A stretch of DNA of 57,946 nucleotides from an uncultured Negativibacillus sp. (GTDB lineage: Bacteria; Bacillota; Clostridia; Oscillospirales; Ruminococcaceae). Of the stretch, positions 6,886 through 14,827 are shown one piece after another (the first letter of the stretch is position 1; every line of letters starts with the position of its first letter). The notes beneath the pieces were generated by a model that worked only from the letters and a program-made list of their open reading frames with translations, had not been told where the DNA came from and made no database searches. The DNA lies in NCBI RefSeq assembly GCF_944388365.1, contig NZ_CALXIN010000006.1:1-57946 (forward strand), in the 5' to 3' direction. The translations under genes were made by a program, and so were the position numbers.

Positions 6886-8130
6886 TTAGATGGCGTAGAT
6901 TTTGTCTCGACCTGGATAGAGGTAGGTCAGCACGCCGTCCTCGGTGAAGGCGACCGTTTCCTCAGCACAGAAGCGCACCTTCTGTCCGCCCCACATAGCA
7001 ATGTTGCTCTGTGTATTCAGTTCCAGTGCATAACAGGTGTTTTTGTGCAGCGGGACATCGCCGTAGGCGCCGATGCCGTTCTGCATATCCCACAGTCCGA
7101 CGACCGTGCCCGCACTGTGTCCAAAGAAACCGATCGGATGGCAGTAGAGCGAAGCCTCGATGCCCTCCTCTTTGGCGCGGTCCAGGCTGTATTTCAGAAT
7201 TTCATTGCCGGTGCGTCCGGTCAGATGCTCCTGTGCAACAATGTCCTGGAAACGGCTGGTGCGGGCAAAGCCCTGCTGCAGCTCCTGCGGGACCTCGGTC
7301 TCGCCTTCGCGCAGCACATAGCCCAGACGCTGGCTGTCCGAGCACAGGCCAAAGTAGCAGATGCCGACGTCGTAGTGCAGCAGGTCGCCGTGGCGGATGA
7401 TCTCTCCGCAGCTGCCCAGACCTTCCAGTCCCTGACGCTGTACATCAACATGAGGACTGAACCAAAAGCGCAGGCCCAGACGGTTGATCTCCTGTGCAAT
7501 CCATTCCTCCACCTCAGTGGTCGTGGTGACACCTGGAACGATTACGCTGCGGGAGAATGCCTCCTCACAGATGTCCATTGCCAGACCGTAGATGGTGCGA
7601 TAGCGGGAAAGCTCCTCCTCGGTGCGCGCCTCAATCCAGCGGATTGCCAGCGGAGCTGCACTGCACAGCTTTGCACGATCCTGCTCATCCAGTGCCGCAG
7701 ACAGCTTATCATACAGCTCCTTAGAAAGTCCGTCGCACAGCGCGAAGGTAGCGGAGCAGTTGATACCGATCTTCTGCGGATTCCATTTGCGGACAAAGGC
7801 GGACAGCTCCTCCATCTGATCCTTTTTGATGTCGGTGTATGCCTGGGTATAGACGGTCGCCAGCCGCTCATCTGGACGGCCAAAATTATAGGCGCCGAAG
7901 TGATCTCCCTGCTTTACAAAAACCAGACAGGACAGGCGCCGCGCGGTCAGACACAGCGACGGAATCATAGTGGTAAATACAGGGTCCTCGTTGTACTCTC
8001 TGCACAGGATGATCCACATATCATAGCCGGTCTCCTCCATCAGCTGTGGAAGCAGGTTATGGATGCGATAGCGCAGGGAGTTGTCAAATACTTCAAATTG
8101 TTTTTTGAGTGAAACGGTCTGCCGCGTCAT
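6886..8130 (-). CDS. M24 family metallopeptidase (Xaa-Pro aminopeptidase-like)
   Basis: A 414-residue protein of the pita-bread M24 family, which removes N-terminal residues next to proline. All five metal ligands can be traced: Asp in LLHYDVGICYF, Asp in GLCSDSQ, His in FFGHSAGT, Glu in CYALELNTQ and Glu in CAEETVAF. An N-terminal creatinase-like domain of about 190 residues precedes the catalytic domain. The start at 8130 follows AAAGGGG; upstream ATG codons fall in a TATAAT-containing stretch (8159-8164) that looks like the promoter. It stands alone and probably serves intracellular peptide turnover. Confidence 0.88.
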   Translation of the reverse strand: MTRQTVSLKKQFEVFDNSLRYRIHNLLPQLMEETGYDMWIILCREYNEDPVFTTMIPSLCLTARRLSCLVFVKQGDHFGAYNFGRPDERLATVYTQAYTDIKKDQMEELSAFVRKWNPQKIGINCSATFALCDGLSKELYDKLSAALDEQDRAKLCSAAPLAIRWIEARTEEELSRYRTIYGLAMDICEEAFSRSVIVPGVTTTTEVEEWIAQEINRLGLRFWFSPHVDVQRQGLEGLGSCGEIIRHGDLLHYDVGICYFGLCSDSQRLGYVLREGETEVPQELQQGFARTSRFQDIVAQEHLTGRTGNEILKYSLDRAKEEGIEASLYCHPIGFFGHSAGTVVGLWDMQNGIGAYGDVPLHKNTCYALELNTQSNIAMWGGQKVRFCAEETVAFTEDGVLTYLYPGRDKIYAI

Positions 8131-8348
8131 AAAAACGCCCCTTTCTGTTTTTTCTTTCATTATATCACCCATCTTCTGCTTTTTAAATCAGGAATTGAAA
8201 AATGCAGCTATCTGTCATCTTATTTTCAGATTATTCACAAAATAGAGCCTTCTTTTTGAAGAACATGCACGCTGACTCCCGTTTCATTTCACAGAGAGAC
8301 TAAACACAATTTTTGATAATCTATTCATTATTTAAAAGGAGCAAAACG

Positions 8349-8723
8349 ATGAAAACAATCGGCAATCTGATTTGGTTTCTTTTTGGCGGCCTGTGGATGG
8401 GTCTGGGCTGGACGCTGGTGGGATTATGCTGGTGCATCAGTATCATCGGCATTCCGGTGGGCATCCAGTGCTTTAAGTTTGCACACCTTGCCTTTTTCCC
8501 CTTTGGAAAGGTGATCGTCTACGGCGGCGGAGCATCTTCTCTGCTGCTCAATATCCTGTGGCTGATCTTCGGCGGGTTTGCACTGGCTGTTTCTTCCGCC
8601 ATCCATGGCATCCTGTTTTGTGTGACCATCGTGGGCATCCCGTTTGGAATGCAGTGCTTTAAGTTTGCACGGCTGGCACTCACTCCTTTCGGCTCGGATG
8701 TAGCGGTCAGCTATGCGATGTAA
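8349..8723 (+). CDS. YccF domain membrane protein
   Basis: This 124-residue membrane protein contains two copies of the YccF repeat: LIWFLFGGLWMGLGW with IIGIPVGIQCFKFAHLAFFPFG, and ILWLIFGGFALAV with IVGIPFGMQCFKFARLALTPFG. YccF proteins sit in the cytoplasmic membrane, and their function is not established. AAAGGAG lies 7 bases before the ATG at 8349; the frame is open upstream without a better start. A lipoprotein gene follows after 93 bases, so the two may share a transcript. Confidence 0.85.
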   Translation: MKTIGNLIWFLFGGLWMGLGWTLVGLCWCISIIGIPVGIQCFKFAHLAFFPFGKVIVYGGGASSLLLNILWLIFGGFALAVSSAIHGILFCVTIVGIPFGMQCFKFARLALTPFGSDVAVSYAM

Positions 8724-8768
8724 TCTCTCTCCATTTGCAGCTTTTTGCAGCTCTGCGGGATATTACAA

Positions 8769-8790
8769 GCAGAAGGAAGAATCCTTCTGC
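8769..8790 (+). other. Inverted repeat between yccF and lipoprotein gene
   Basis: Arms GCAGAAGGA and TCCTTCTGC enclose AGAA. There is no U run after it, so it is unlikely to be an intrinsic terminator; it may stabilise or separate the two mRNA parts. Confidence 0.5.
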
Positions 8791-8816
8791 CATCATCCAT
8801 AAAGGAGAGGATCTGT

Positions 8817-9275
8817 ATGAAGAAAAACTTATGTATGCTGTTGTGTGCACTGCTTACCCTTGCACTGCTGCTGACCGCTTGTTCCTCCGGCAAAGCAGTC
8901 TCCGATTTTCCTTCGTCGCTCGCTTTCACAGTGCAGCTGCCTGACTGCGTCAGCGACCGCATCCGCTACGATCTGGAGGAACGGGAATACAACGGCGAAA
9001 AGATTCAGGTCGTTCATGCCGTCTATCAGGGCGAGAGCGGCGACAGCAATTTGGTCACCTTTGAACAGATGAGTTCGGACAGCTGGACAAAAATGCAGGA
9101 GGAGGGCGGTCCACTGCCGGTGGAGCTGGGTACCTCCGACGAAGGCATCACTGTGGTGATGTATCCGCTGCAGTCCAATCCCTATGAACCGGACAGCGAC
9201 GACGCCAAAGTGATCGACCAATTTGCCTCTGAGCGCAAAACAATTACCGACACCTTCACATTTTCCAAGCAATAG
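8817..9275 (+). CDS. Putative lipoprotein of unknown function
   Basis: A 152-residue protein with a lipoprotein signal peptide: positive start MKKNLC, hydrophobic core and lipobox LTAC, with Cys about residue 20. The mature part is acidic with no family I recognise. It is mostly predicted beta/alpha with LTAFTV-like strands and no transmembrane segment, so it should be anchored on the outer face of the membrane. AAAGGAGAGG lies 7 bases before the ATG at 8817. A role in envelope maintenance is only a guess from location. Confidence 0.7.
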   Translation: MKKNLCMLLCALLTLALLLTACSSGKAVSDFPSSLAFTVQLPDCVSDRIRYDLEEREYNGEKIQVVHAVYQGESGDSNLVTFEQMSSDSWTKMQEEGGPLPVELGTSDEGITVVMYPLQSNPYEPDSDDAKVIDQFASERKTITDTFTFSKQ

Positions 9276-9296
9276 ACAGAGAATCCCCAATGAAAG

Positions 9297-9334
9297 CCAA
9301 CAGCCCGCATGGATAATTCCGTGCGGGCTGTTGG
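9297..9334. terminator. Hairpin between convergent genes
   Basis: A perfect 13-bp stem, CCAACAGCCCGCA (9297-9309) with TGCGGGCTGTTGG (9322-9334), lies between two convergent stop codons. Neither side has a strong U run, so termination efficiency is uncertain. Confidence 0.6.
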
Positions 9335-9344
9335 CGTAAAAAGG

Positions 9345-10610
9345 CTAGTTCCATCCGCAGATCTTTACCAGAAGCTGACAAGTATAGCCGTAGGCACTGA
9401 CCGGATAGTCCTCCTCGTTGATGGTGTTGGAGTGGATCAGATAGTCGATCACCTGTCCATCCTCATCGGTGATAACATCGGTAATAATGACGGCATGATA
9501 GAAGTTTTCCTCATTAAATCCAAGCAGCAGCACGTCGCCCACTTCTCCGCTGTCATAGGGTGCATCGGCTACTGCGACCATTCCGCTGCCGGTGTTGTTC
9601 TGTACATATTCCGAAAATTCGTTGACGCCCGACCAGGAGGCGGAACGTCCGGTCGCTCTAGCTGAGCTGTCCGGAGTATCTCCGTACCACTTCCACACAT
9701 AATCCCCTTGGATATCCATTGGGATACCGCCCGCATACAGACACTGGGACACAAAGTTTTGGCAGTTTCCGCCATTCATCGAATAGTCCGCCCACTGCTC
9801 ATTGCGGTCAGCTGCCCACTGGCGCGCATATGCCACCGCTGCTTCTCGGTCGTAGCTGTGCGTCGCTTGTGGCAGCGTCAAAACTGTATCCTGCTCCCGC
9901 TGCGTCAGATTCTCCTCCAGGTCGGCGGTGATCTGCTCGATATTCTGCTGGATATTGGCGATGATCTGTGCATCATCGGTTGCGCTCTGCATCAGCTGTC
10001 GGAAATCTTCCGGCAGCGACCAGTACAGCCGGTCATAGGTCATATGGCTGACAATCTTCCAGCTGCCGTCCTCCTGCTTCAAGGTAAAAATGTGGGTCAG
10101 ATCATCGGTCTTTGCCTCCACATCTGGATACTGCACAAAGTTTTGTACGCTGTACTCCGACAGTCGGAGCTGCACCGACTGATCTTCCTGTTCCTCCATC
10201 GAATCCACCCACAATCTGGAGGAGTATCCGTTCAGATGCAGATCGGTATTCTGCATCGAACGCACGGTGATCTGATAATTCCAGATCTGCCGTTCCAATT
10301 CGATCTGTGCAAGGGCATCATCCAGAAACAGTTCTTCAAAATCAACCATCGAAAATTTGGCCAGCGACCGATAATAACGATCCAGAAAATCGGTGATAAG
10401 CTGCTGCTGTCCGCTGTCCAGCTCTCCGGCATCTGCAAAGGAGACGCTTCCCTGCACTTCCACCTCCTTCTGTTCCTGTTCCTCCTGCTGAACCGACATT
10501 TCCGTCGATACAATCGGCTGCACTGTCTCCGCAGTTGTTTCCTCCTGCTGACTGCAGCCTGTCGCACACAACACACCGATACACATGATTGCTGCAAGAT
10601 AACGTTTCAT
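9345..10610 (-). CDS. Amidase_6 domain lipoprotein
   Basis: The 421-residue product has a lipoprotein-type signal (MKRYLAAIMCIGVLCATGC) and a Gln/Glu-rich spacer. A middle domain of about 170 residues follows, then a C-terminal putative amidase domain (Amidase_6, PF12671). The hallmark is YDREAAVAYARQWAADRNEQ followed by NGGNCQNFVSQCLYAGGIPM, where Cys is the predicted nucleophile, and His in NFYHAVIITDV. Such domains occur in secreted clostridial proteins and are thought to act on peptide or cell-wall amide bonds. The start at 10610 is behind AGGGG. A TATACT box at 10681-10686 (minus) may be its promoter. Confidence 0.85.
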   Translation of the reverse strand: MKRYLAAIMCIGVLCATGCSQQEETTAETVQPIVSTEMSVQQEEQEQKEVEVQGSVSFADAGELDSGQQQLITDFLDRYYRSLAKFSMVDFEELFLDDALAQIELERQIWNYQITVRSMQNTDLHLNGYSSRLWVDSMEEQEDQSVQLRLSEYSVQNFVQYPDVEAKTDDLTHIFTLKQEDGSWKIVSHMTYDRLYWSLPEDFRQLMQSATDDAQIIANIQQNIEQITADLEENLTQREQDTVLTLPQATHSYDREAAVAYARQWAADRNEQWADYSMNGGNCQNFVSQCLYAGGIPMDIQGDYVWKWYGDTPDSSARATGRSASWSGVNEFSEYVQNNTGSGMVAVADAPYDSGEVGDVLLLGFNEENFYHAVIITDVITDEDGQVIDYLIHSNTINEEDYPVSAYGYTCQLLVKICGWN

Positions 10611-10793
10611 TGCATCCCCTACCTTGTTTTCGTCCATTTTGTTGCATGAAAATTATATTTATACATTCATTTTCGCTTTTAGTATACAACAACCATGCCC
10701 ACTCCGGTCAAGATTTTCCCCCATAAACTTTTTGTAAACCTTGTAAACAATTCTTCAGGTTTCGCATTCGTGGAAATTACAGCTAGAAAAACA

Positions 10794-10825
10794 CAAAAAA
10801 GTAGGGTGTTTTGTACCCTGCTTTT
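10794..10825 (-). terminator. Terminator of GNAT-ykvA-DUF5131 operon
   Basis: On minus, AGCAGGGT pairs with ACCCTACT around an A-rich loop and is followed by six U residues, just past the DUF5131 stop. Confidence 0.8.
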
Positions 10826-10832
10826 TGTATGT

Positions 10833-11603
10833 TTATTCATTTTCCTCTCCCATCACCGGAGCCTTCTCCCAAGGTGCTGTTCTGTTTGCCGGCACAAAGT
10901 TGATTTGGGCGGCTTTGGCCTGACTGTGCTGATATTTTCGGGGAATTCGGTAGCACTTTCCATCTTTGATTAGCCTTGCACCGGTCTGCATAAAGTGAAA
11001 CGGCACACCGGCCTGTACACACTGCTCCCGCAGATCCAACACCCAATTATAATCGCATGGACGGGCTTCCGGTCCTGATTCGCCTCCGACCACCACCTCC
11101 TCGACCCAGTCACCCAGATAAGGACGCAGGTCGATGGCGCTCAATAGCGGCGAACAGATGATGCTCTTATGGCGAATCGGTGCCTTTTGATAAACCGGCA
11201 GACGGATGTCGGCCTGCCGCTGATTTTCCACCGTACAGCAGATATGGACATTCTCATACCCTTCTCCCCAGTCCGGCGGCAGGCACTCGTCAAAGCGGGT
11301 GATCCGCTTAGTAATGATAAAAAAGGTAAGGTCGCTGCGCCAGCGGATCATCTCCCAGGCGCTCTGCCGCCAGCTGTCGGCCTCCTCCAGAAAGAAATCC
11401 GAGCTGAAGCAGGTGTAAACAAACGTCCCGGGCGCCAGCTGATAGGTTCGGTCGCGCTTTCGGCGCATAGGCAGGTCAAACTCCTTGTTTTTGTACACCT
11501 GCGAGGCATCCTTGCCGTGAGCCGCGTCGATGCGGTAGACATAGCAGTGCTGACAGCCTTCGCTGTATTTACGGCAGCCATGCCATGGATTCCAGTTTGC
11601 CAC
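10833..11603 (-). CDS. DUF5131 (phage Gp37/Gp68-like) radical-SAM-like protein
   Basis: A 256-residue member of the DUF5131 / phage Gp37-Gp68 family. The opening WNPWHGCRKYSEGCQHCYVYR is diagnostic and provides a Cys cluster resembling the iron-sulfur site of radical SAM proteins. Later FIITKRI, VHICCTVENQ and VVVGGESGPEARPCDYNWV are family blocks. The family occurs in phages and bacterial chromosomes, and its reaction is not established. It is the last gene of a three-gene operon, 15 bases after ykvA. The absence of phage neighbours argues for a chromosomal role. Confidence 0.85.
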   Translation of the reverse strand: MANWNPWHGCRKYSEGCQHCYVYRIDAAHGKDASQVYKNKEFDLPMRRKRDRTYQLAPGTFVYTCFSSDFFLEEADSWRQSAWEMIRWRSDLTFFIITKRITRFDECLPPDWGEGYENVHICCTVENQRQADIRLPVYQKAPIRHKSIICSPLLSAIDLRPYLGDWVEEVVVGGESGPEARPCDYNWVLDLREQCVQAGVPFHFMQTGARLIKDGKCYRIPRKYQHSQAKAAQINFVPANRTAPWEKAPVMGEENE

Positions 11604-11618
11604 CGTTTTCCCTCCTCT

Positions 11619-11987
11619 TTACAGCAGCGCCAGCAATACAACCAGCAGCACCAGCGCCCAGATGGCCACCACCGGCAGCGCATAATACCAGTGCTTCTGT
11701 CCCTTCTGCCACATCTGGGCTGCATTGGCACGGTGCTCGGCAAATACCTGCGGTGGAATCATTTTGACGCTCCATGCCACCAGCACCGGAAGCAGCAGCA
11801 CATCGTCCAGATAGCCGATCACCGGCAAAAAGTCGGGGATCAGGTCGATAGGAGACAGCGCATAAGCCACCGCCAGACCTGCCAATACCTTCGCCAACAG
11901 TGGTGTGCGCCGGTCTTTCAGTGCCAGCGCCAGTGCAGGAATATCGGCGGTCAGCTGCTTTGCCCTCTGTTTTAAGTCCATTGTCAT
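11619..11987 (-). CDS. YkvA family protein (DUF1232)
   Basis: A 122-residue protein with the DUF1232 core LAVAYALSPIDLIPDFLPVIGYLDDVLLLP and a C-terminal hydrophobic segment (ALPVVAIWALVLLVVLLALL) that should anchor it in the membrane. YkvA proteins are small membrane-associated proteins without an assigned function. Its Shine-Dalgarno AAGGAG overlaps the stop codon of the upstream GNAT gene (TAA at 11997-11999), so translation is probably coupled. Confidence 0.85.
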   Translation of the reverse strand: MTMDLKQRAKQLTADIPALALALKDRRTPLLAKVLAGLAVAYALSPIDLIPDFLPVIGYLDDVLLLPVLVAWSVKMIPPQVFAEHRANAAQMWQKGQKHWYYALPVVAIWALVLLVVLLALL

Positions 11988-11996
11988 TCCTACTCC

Positions 11997-12503
11997 TTAT
12001 TTTAGATGCAGAACCATGCAGTCAACGTCGATGAGCTGCCCGTTAATCTCAAAAAATCCCGGGAAGGTTCCATATTTGACAAAGCCAAACGATTCATACA
12101 GGTGGATAGCGCGCGCATTGTCGCTGCGCACCTCCAGCGACAGGACACGAAAACCGCTGTCCTTTGCAAATCCAAGGAGCGTCTGCATCAGCATTCTTCC
12201 AATGCCCTGTCCCCACACCTGTTTGTCAACCGAAATTCCAATCTCGCCGCGATGATGCATCCGTGCACGGGCAAAGCCGGAAAGATTTGCTGTGCCAACC
12301 AGCTTTCCATCCTGACGCGCTATCAGAAACAGGCTGTTATCCGAGGCAGCACAGGAGGTCAGAAAAGCCTGTTCTCCTTCCAGTGTACAGCCAATCCCTT
12401 CTGCGCCAAAGCTGAGATTCTCTGTCTGTGCTCCCACCCGTTTGGTAAAATCCAAAATCTCCTGCGCATCCTTCGGTTCTGCTTCGCAAATGGTCAGTTC
12501 CAT
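11997..12503 (-). CDS. GNAT family N-acetyltransferase
   Basis: A 168-residue GNAT-fold acetyltransferase. The acetyl-CoA pyrophosphate loop is VWGQGIGRMLMQTLLGFA (motif A, Q-x-x-G-x-G/A), preceded by the GEIGISVDKQ strand and followed by LSLEVRSDNARAIHLYESFGF, the motif B region. The start at 12503 is placed behind AGGAGG (8-base spacing); an upstream ATG at 12536 overlaps the -10 box. It is the first gene of a compact operon with ykvA and DUF5131. The acceptor substrate is unknown. Confidence 0.85.
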   Translation of the reverse strand: MELTICEAEPKDAQEILDFTKRVGAQTENLSFGAEGIGCTLEGEQAFLTSCAASDNSLFLIARQDGKLVGTANLSGFARARMHHRGEIGISVDKQVWGQGIGRMLMQTLLGFAKDSGFRVLSLEVRSDNARAIHLYESFGFVKYGTFPGFFEINGQLIDVDCMVLHLK

Positions 12504-12534
12504 CCTGTCATCCTCCTCCATTTCTGTTTTTCCC

Positions 12535-12564
12535 ATTGTAGCACAAGCCCTGCGACGTTTTCAA
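12535..12564 (-). promoter_or_regulatory. Promoter of GNAT operon inside sigG hairpin
   Basis: On minus, TTGAAA (12559-12564), 18 bases, TACAAT (12535-12540). The -35 box straddles the arm/loop junction of the 20-bp hairpin at 12544-12590, and the spacer is the hairpin arm itself. Confidence 0.55.
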
Positions 12565-12590
12565 CTGCTGTGAAAACGTCGCAGGGCTTG
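12544..12590 (-). terminator. 20-bp hairpin after sigG
   Basis: A perfect 20-bp stem (12544-12563 with 12571-12590) and a 7-base loop begins 3 bases after the sigG stop. No U run follows, so it may act as a transcript end-stabiliser or an operator as much as a terminator. Confidence 0.65.
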
Positions 12591-12593
12591 TAT

Positions 12594-13373
12594 CTAGTCC
12601 TCCCGCATCTGACCTTTGATGCGGTCCAGGGCGCTCTTCTCCAAGCGGGACACCTGTGCCTGAGAGATACCAATTTCCCGCGCCACCTCGGTCTGTGTCC
12701 GTCCTGCCAGAAAGCGCAGTGTCAAAATACGTTTTTCCCGCTCTCCCAGCGAGCGGATGGCATCGCGCATGCTGATCTCCTCCAGCCAGTCGCGGTCATC
12801 GCTGTGATCTCCCACCTGATCCATCACAAAGATGGTATCTCCGCCGTCCGAATAGACCGGCTCATACAGCGACACCGGATCGACCACCGACTCGAGCGCC
12901 AGCACCACATCCTCTTTTTTGCACTCCAGCCGCTGGGCAATCTCCTCGACCGTCGGCTCGCGTCCCATCTCATGAATGAAGCTCTCCTTGGCCTGCATGG
13001 CACGGTAGGCCATATCGCGCATCGAACGGCTGACGCGGATGGCATTGTTGTCCCGCAGAAAGCGTCGGATCTCCCCGATAATCATCGGCACTCCATAGGT
13101 GGAAAACCGCACATCGAGGTCAGGATTAAAGTTGTCGATCGCCTTCATCAGTCCGATACATCCCACCTGAAACAGATCGTCCAGATTTTCGCCGCGGTTG
13201 GAAAACTTCTGCACCACGCTGAGCACCAGACGAAGATTGCCCTGGATCAGCTCTTCTCTTGCCTGCTTGTCGCCGGATTTGCACCTGCGCAGCAGCTCTG
13301 TCTTTTCCTGTTCCTTCAGCACCGGCAGTTTGGCGGTATTGACTCCGCAGATCTCCACTTTATTGAAGTACAC
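12594..13373 (-). CDS. sigG: Sporulation sigma factor SigG (late forespore)
   Basis: SigG directs RNA polymerase to late forespore genes after engulfment. The N-terminus NKVEICGVNTAKLPVL is the SigG-specific signature. Region 2 reads GNLRLVLSVVQKFSNRGENLDDLFQVGCIGLMKAIDNF, then FSTYGVPMIIGEIRRFLRDNNAIRVSRSMRD. Region 4 ends with TQTEVAREIGISQAQVSRLEKSALDRIK. At 259 residues it matches the family. I place the start at a GTG (13373), giving MYFNKVEICG as in related clostridia; an ATG five codons earlier is the alternative. The usual neighbours (sigE, spoIIGA) are not beside it here. Confidence 0.95.
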   Translation of the reverse strand: MYFNKVEICGVNTAKLPVLKEQEKTELLRRCKSGDKQAREELIQGNLRLVLSVVQKFSNRGENLDDLFQVGCIGLMKAIDNFNPDLDVRFSTYGVPMIIGEIRRFLRDNNAIRVSRSMRDMAYRAMQAKESFIHEMGREPTVEEIAQRLECKKEDVVLALESVVDPVSLYEPVYSDGGDTIFVMDQVGDHSDDRDWLEEISMRDAIRSLGEREKRILTLRFLAGRTQTEVAREIGISQAQVSRLEKSALDRIKGQMRED

Positions 13374-13447
13374 ACATCCACTTCCCATCTGTTTTTCTGA
13401 CAGTAGTCTGGGAAGTTTTGTGCCGTTTATTCCTGTAAAAATCTTCT

Positions 13448-13468
13448 GGACAGATGCGTAATCTGTCC
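13448..13468. repeat. Inverted repeat upstream of sigG
   Basis: GGACAGAT and ATCTGTCC flank GCGTA, 75-95 bases before the sigG start. It could be an operator or an RNA hairpin. Confidence 0.4.
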
Positions 13469-13530
13469 TCGATGTCTTTTCTTTTACAATGCAATTACCA
13501 GCACTTTACAAACTTTTTGTTTTTCCTTTG

Positions 13531-13559
13531 TTGTATTTTAACGGTCGAGGATTTATACT
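13531..13559 (+). promoter_or_regulatory. Promoter of pfkA
   Basis: TTGTAT (13531-13536), 17 bases, TATACT (13554-13559), about 45 bases before the Shine-Dalgarno AGGGGG. Confidence 0.6.
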
Positions 13560-13613
13560 AAAAATATTATAGATTTTGTTTTTAAGATGTTTTCAAAAAC
13601 AGGGGGTATTTGT

Positions 13614-14693
13614 ATGAAAATCGGTATGTTGACAAGCGGCGGCGACTGTCAGGGATTAAACTCTGCGCTGCGCGGTGTTGCCAAGGCACTGTATTATCGT
13701 TTCGGCAAGGATGTGGAGATCTACGGCATCCGCGACGGTTACCGCGGTCTGATCTACGGAGACATCCAGAAAATGAACCCCAAAGATTTTTCCGGTATCC
13801 TCACACTGGGCGGCACCATTCTGGGCACCTCCCGCCAGTCGTTTAAGACCATGTGCACCCCACTGGAAGAATTCGGCGGAAAAACCAAGCTTGACAAAAT
13901 GCTGGAAACCTGTAAAAAATATAAATTCGACTGCCTGGTCATTCTGGGCGGCAACGGCACCCACAAAACCGCCAACCTTCTGGCACAGAACGGCATCAAT
14001 GTCGTCAGTCTCCCGAAAACCATCGACAACGACCTTTGGGGCACCGATATGACCTTTGGCTTCCAGAGCGCCGTAGACATCGCCACCAACGTCATCGACT
14101 GCATCCACTCGACAGCTACCTCCCACGGCAGAGTGTTCATCGTCGAGGTTATGGGTCACAAGGTCGGCTGGCTGACGCTGCATGCCGGCATCTCGGGCGG
14201 TGCAGATGTTATCCTCATCCCTGAAATTCCTTACGATGTGGACAAGGTTTGCTCGGTACTGCAGAAGCGCAAGAAAAACGGCAAAGCCTTTTCCATCCTC
14301 GCTGTTGCTGAAGGTGCGATGTCCAAGGAGGAAGCAGCCATGAGCAAGAAAGAGTTCAAGGCTGCCCGCGCCAGCATGAAGGAGCCTTCCATCTCCTACC
14401 GCCTGGCAAACGAGATCACCGAGCGCACCGGTCAGGAGATCCGCGTCACCATCCCTGGCCATTTCCAGAGGGGCGGTTCGCCCTGTGCTTACGACCGCAT
14501 CCTGACCACCCGCTTTGGTACCGCAGCCGCCGAAATGATTGCCAACAAGCAGTTCGGTCGGATGGTCGCCATCCACAACAACGAGATCACCTCGGTGCCG
14601 CTGGAGGAGGTCGCCGGCAAGCTCAAGACCGTTTCTCCCGACTGTGACGAGATCCGCGCCGCCAAAGCGCTGGGTATCTCGATGGGTATCTAG
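13614..14693 (+). CDS. pfkA: 6-phosphofructokinase
   Basis: PfkA phosphorylates fructose-6-phosphate to fructose-1,6-bisphosphate, the committing step of glycolysis. The 359 residues show MLTSGGDCQGLNSALRG (phosphate loop), VILGGNGTHKTA, LPKTIDNDLWGTDMTFGF with the catalytic Asp in TIDND, VEVMGHKVGWLTLHA and PGHFQRGGSPCAYDR. The residue matching E. coli Gly104 is Gly, favouring ATP, while Lys stands at the position of Gly124. That Gly/Lys pair is known from the so-called group III enzymes. The Mg-binding Asp103 of E. coli is Asn here. The ATG at 13614 follows AGGGGG. Monocistronic with its own promoter and terminator. Confidence 0.92.
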   Translation: MKIGMLTSGGDCQGLNSALRGVAKALYYRFGKDVEIYGIRDGYRGLIYGDIQKMNPKDFSGILTLGGTILGTSRQSFKTMCTPLEEFGGKTKLDKMLETCKKYKFDCLVILGGNGTHKTANLLAQNGINVVSLPKTIDNDLWGTDMTFGFQSAVDIATNVIDCIHSTATSHGRVFIVEVMGHKVGWLTLHAGISGGADVILIPEIPYDVDKVCSVLQKRKKNGKAFSILAVAEGAMSKEEAAMSKKEFKAARASMKEPSISYRLANEITERTGQEIRVTIPGHFQRGGSPCAYDRILTTRFGTAAAEMIANKQFGRMVAIHNNEITSVPLEEVAGKLKTVSPDCDEIRAAKALGISMGI

Positions 14694-14706
14694 GAGCTAT
14701 TTAAAC

Positions 14707-14741
14707 AAACCGTTCGCTGGAAAACCGGCGGACGGTTTTTC
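14707..14741 (+). terminator. Terminator of pfkA
   Basis: A 13-bp stem (14708-14720 with 14725-14737, two G-U pairs) around AAAA is followed by a T run. Confidence 0.85.
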
Positions 14742-14770
14742 TTTCCGGTATGTTCACTTTTTAAAAAAGA

Positions 14771-14800
14771 TTGCCTTTGTACTGTGCCTAATGCTATAAT
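14771..14800 (+). promoter_or_regulatory. Promoter of 14828 gene
   Basis: TTGCCT (14771-14776), 18 bases, TATAAT (14795-14800), then AAAGGAG and the ATG. Confidence 0.65.
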
Positions 14801-14827
14801 TTTTAAAAAAGCAAAGGAGCGTTGTTT

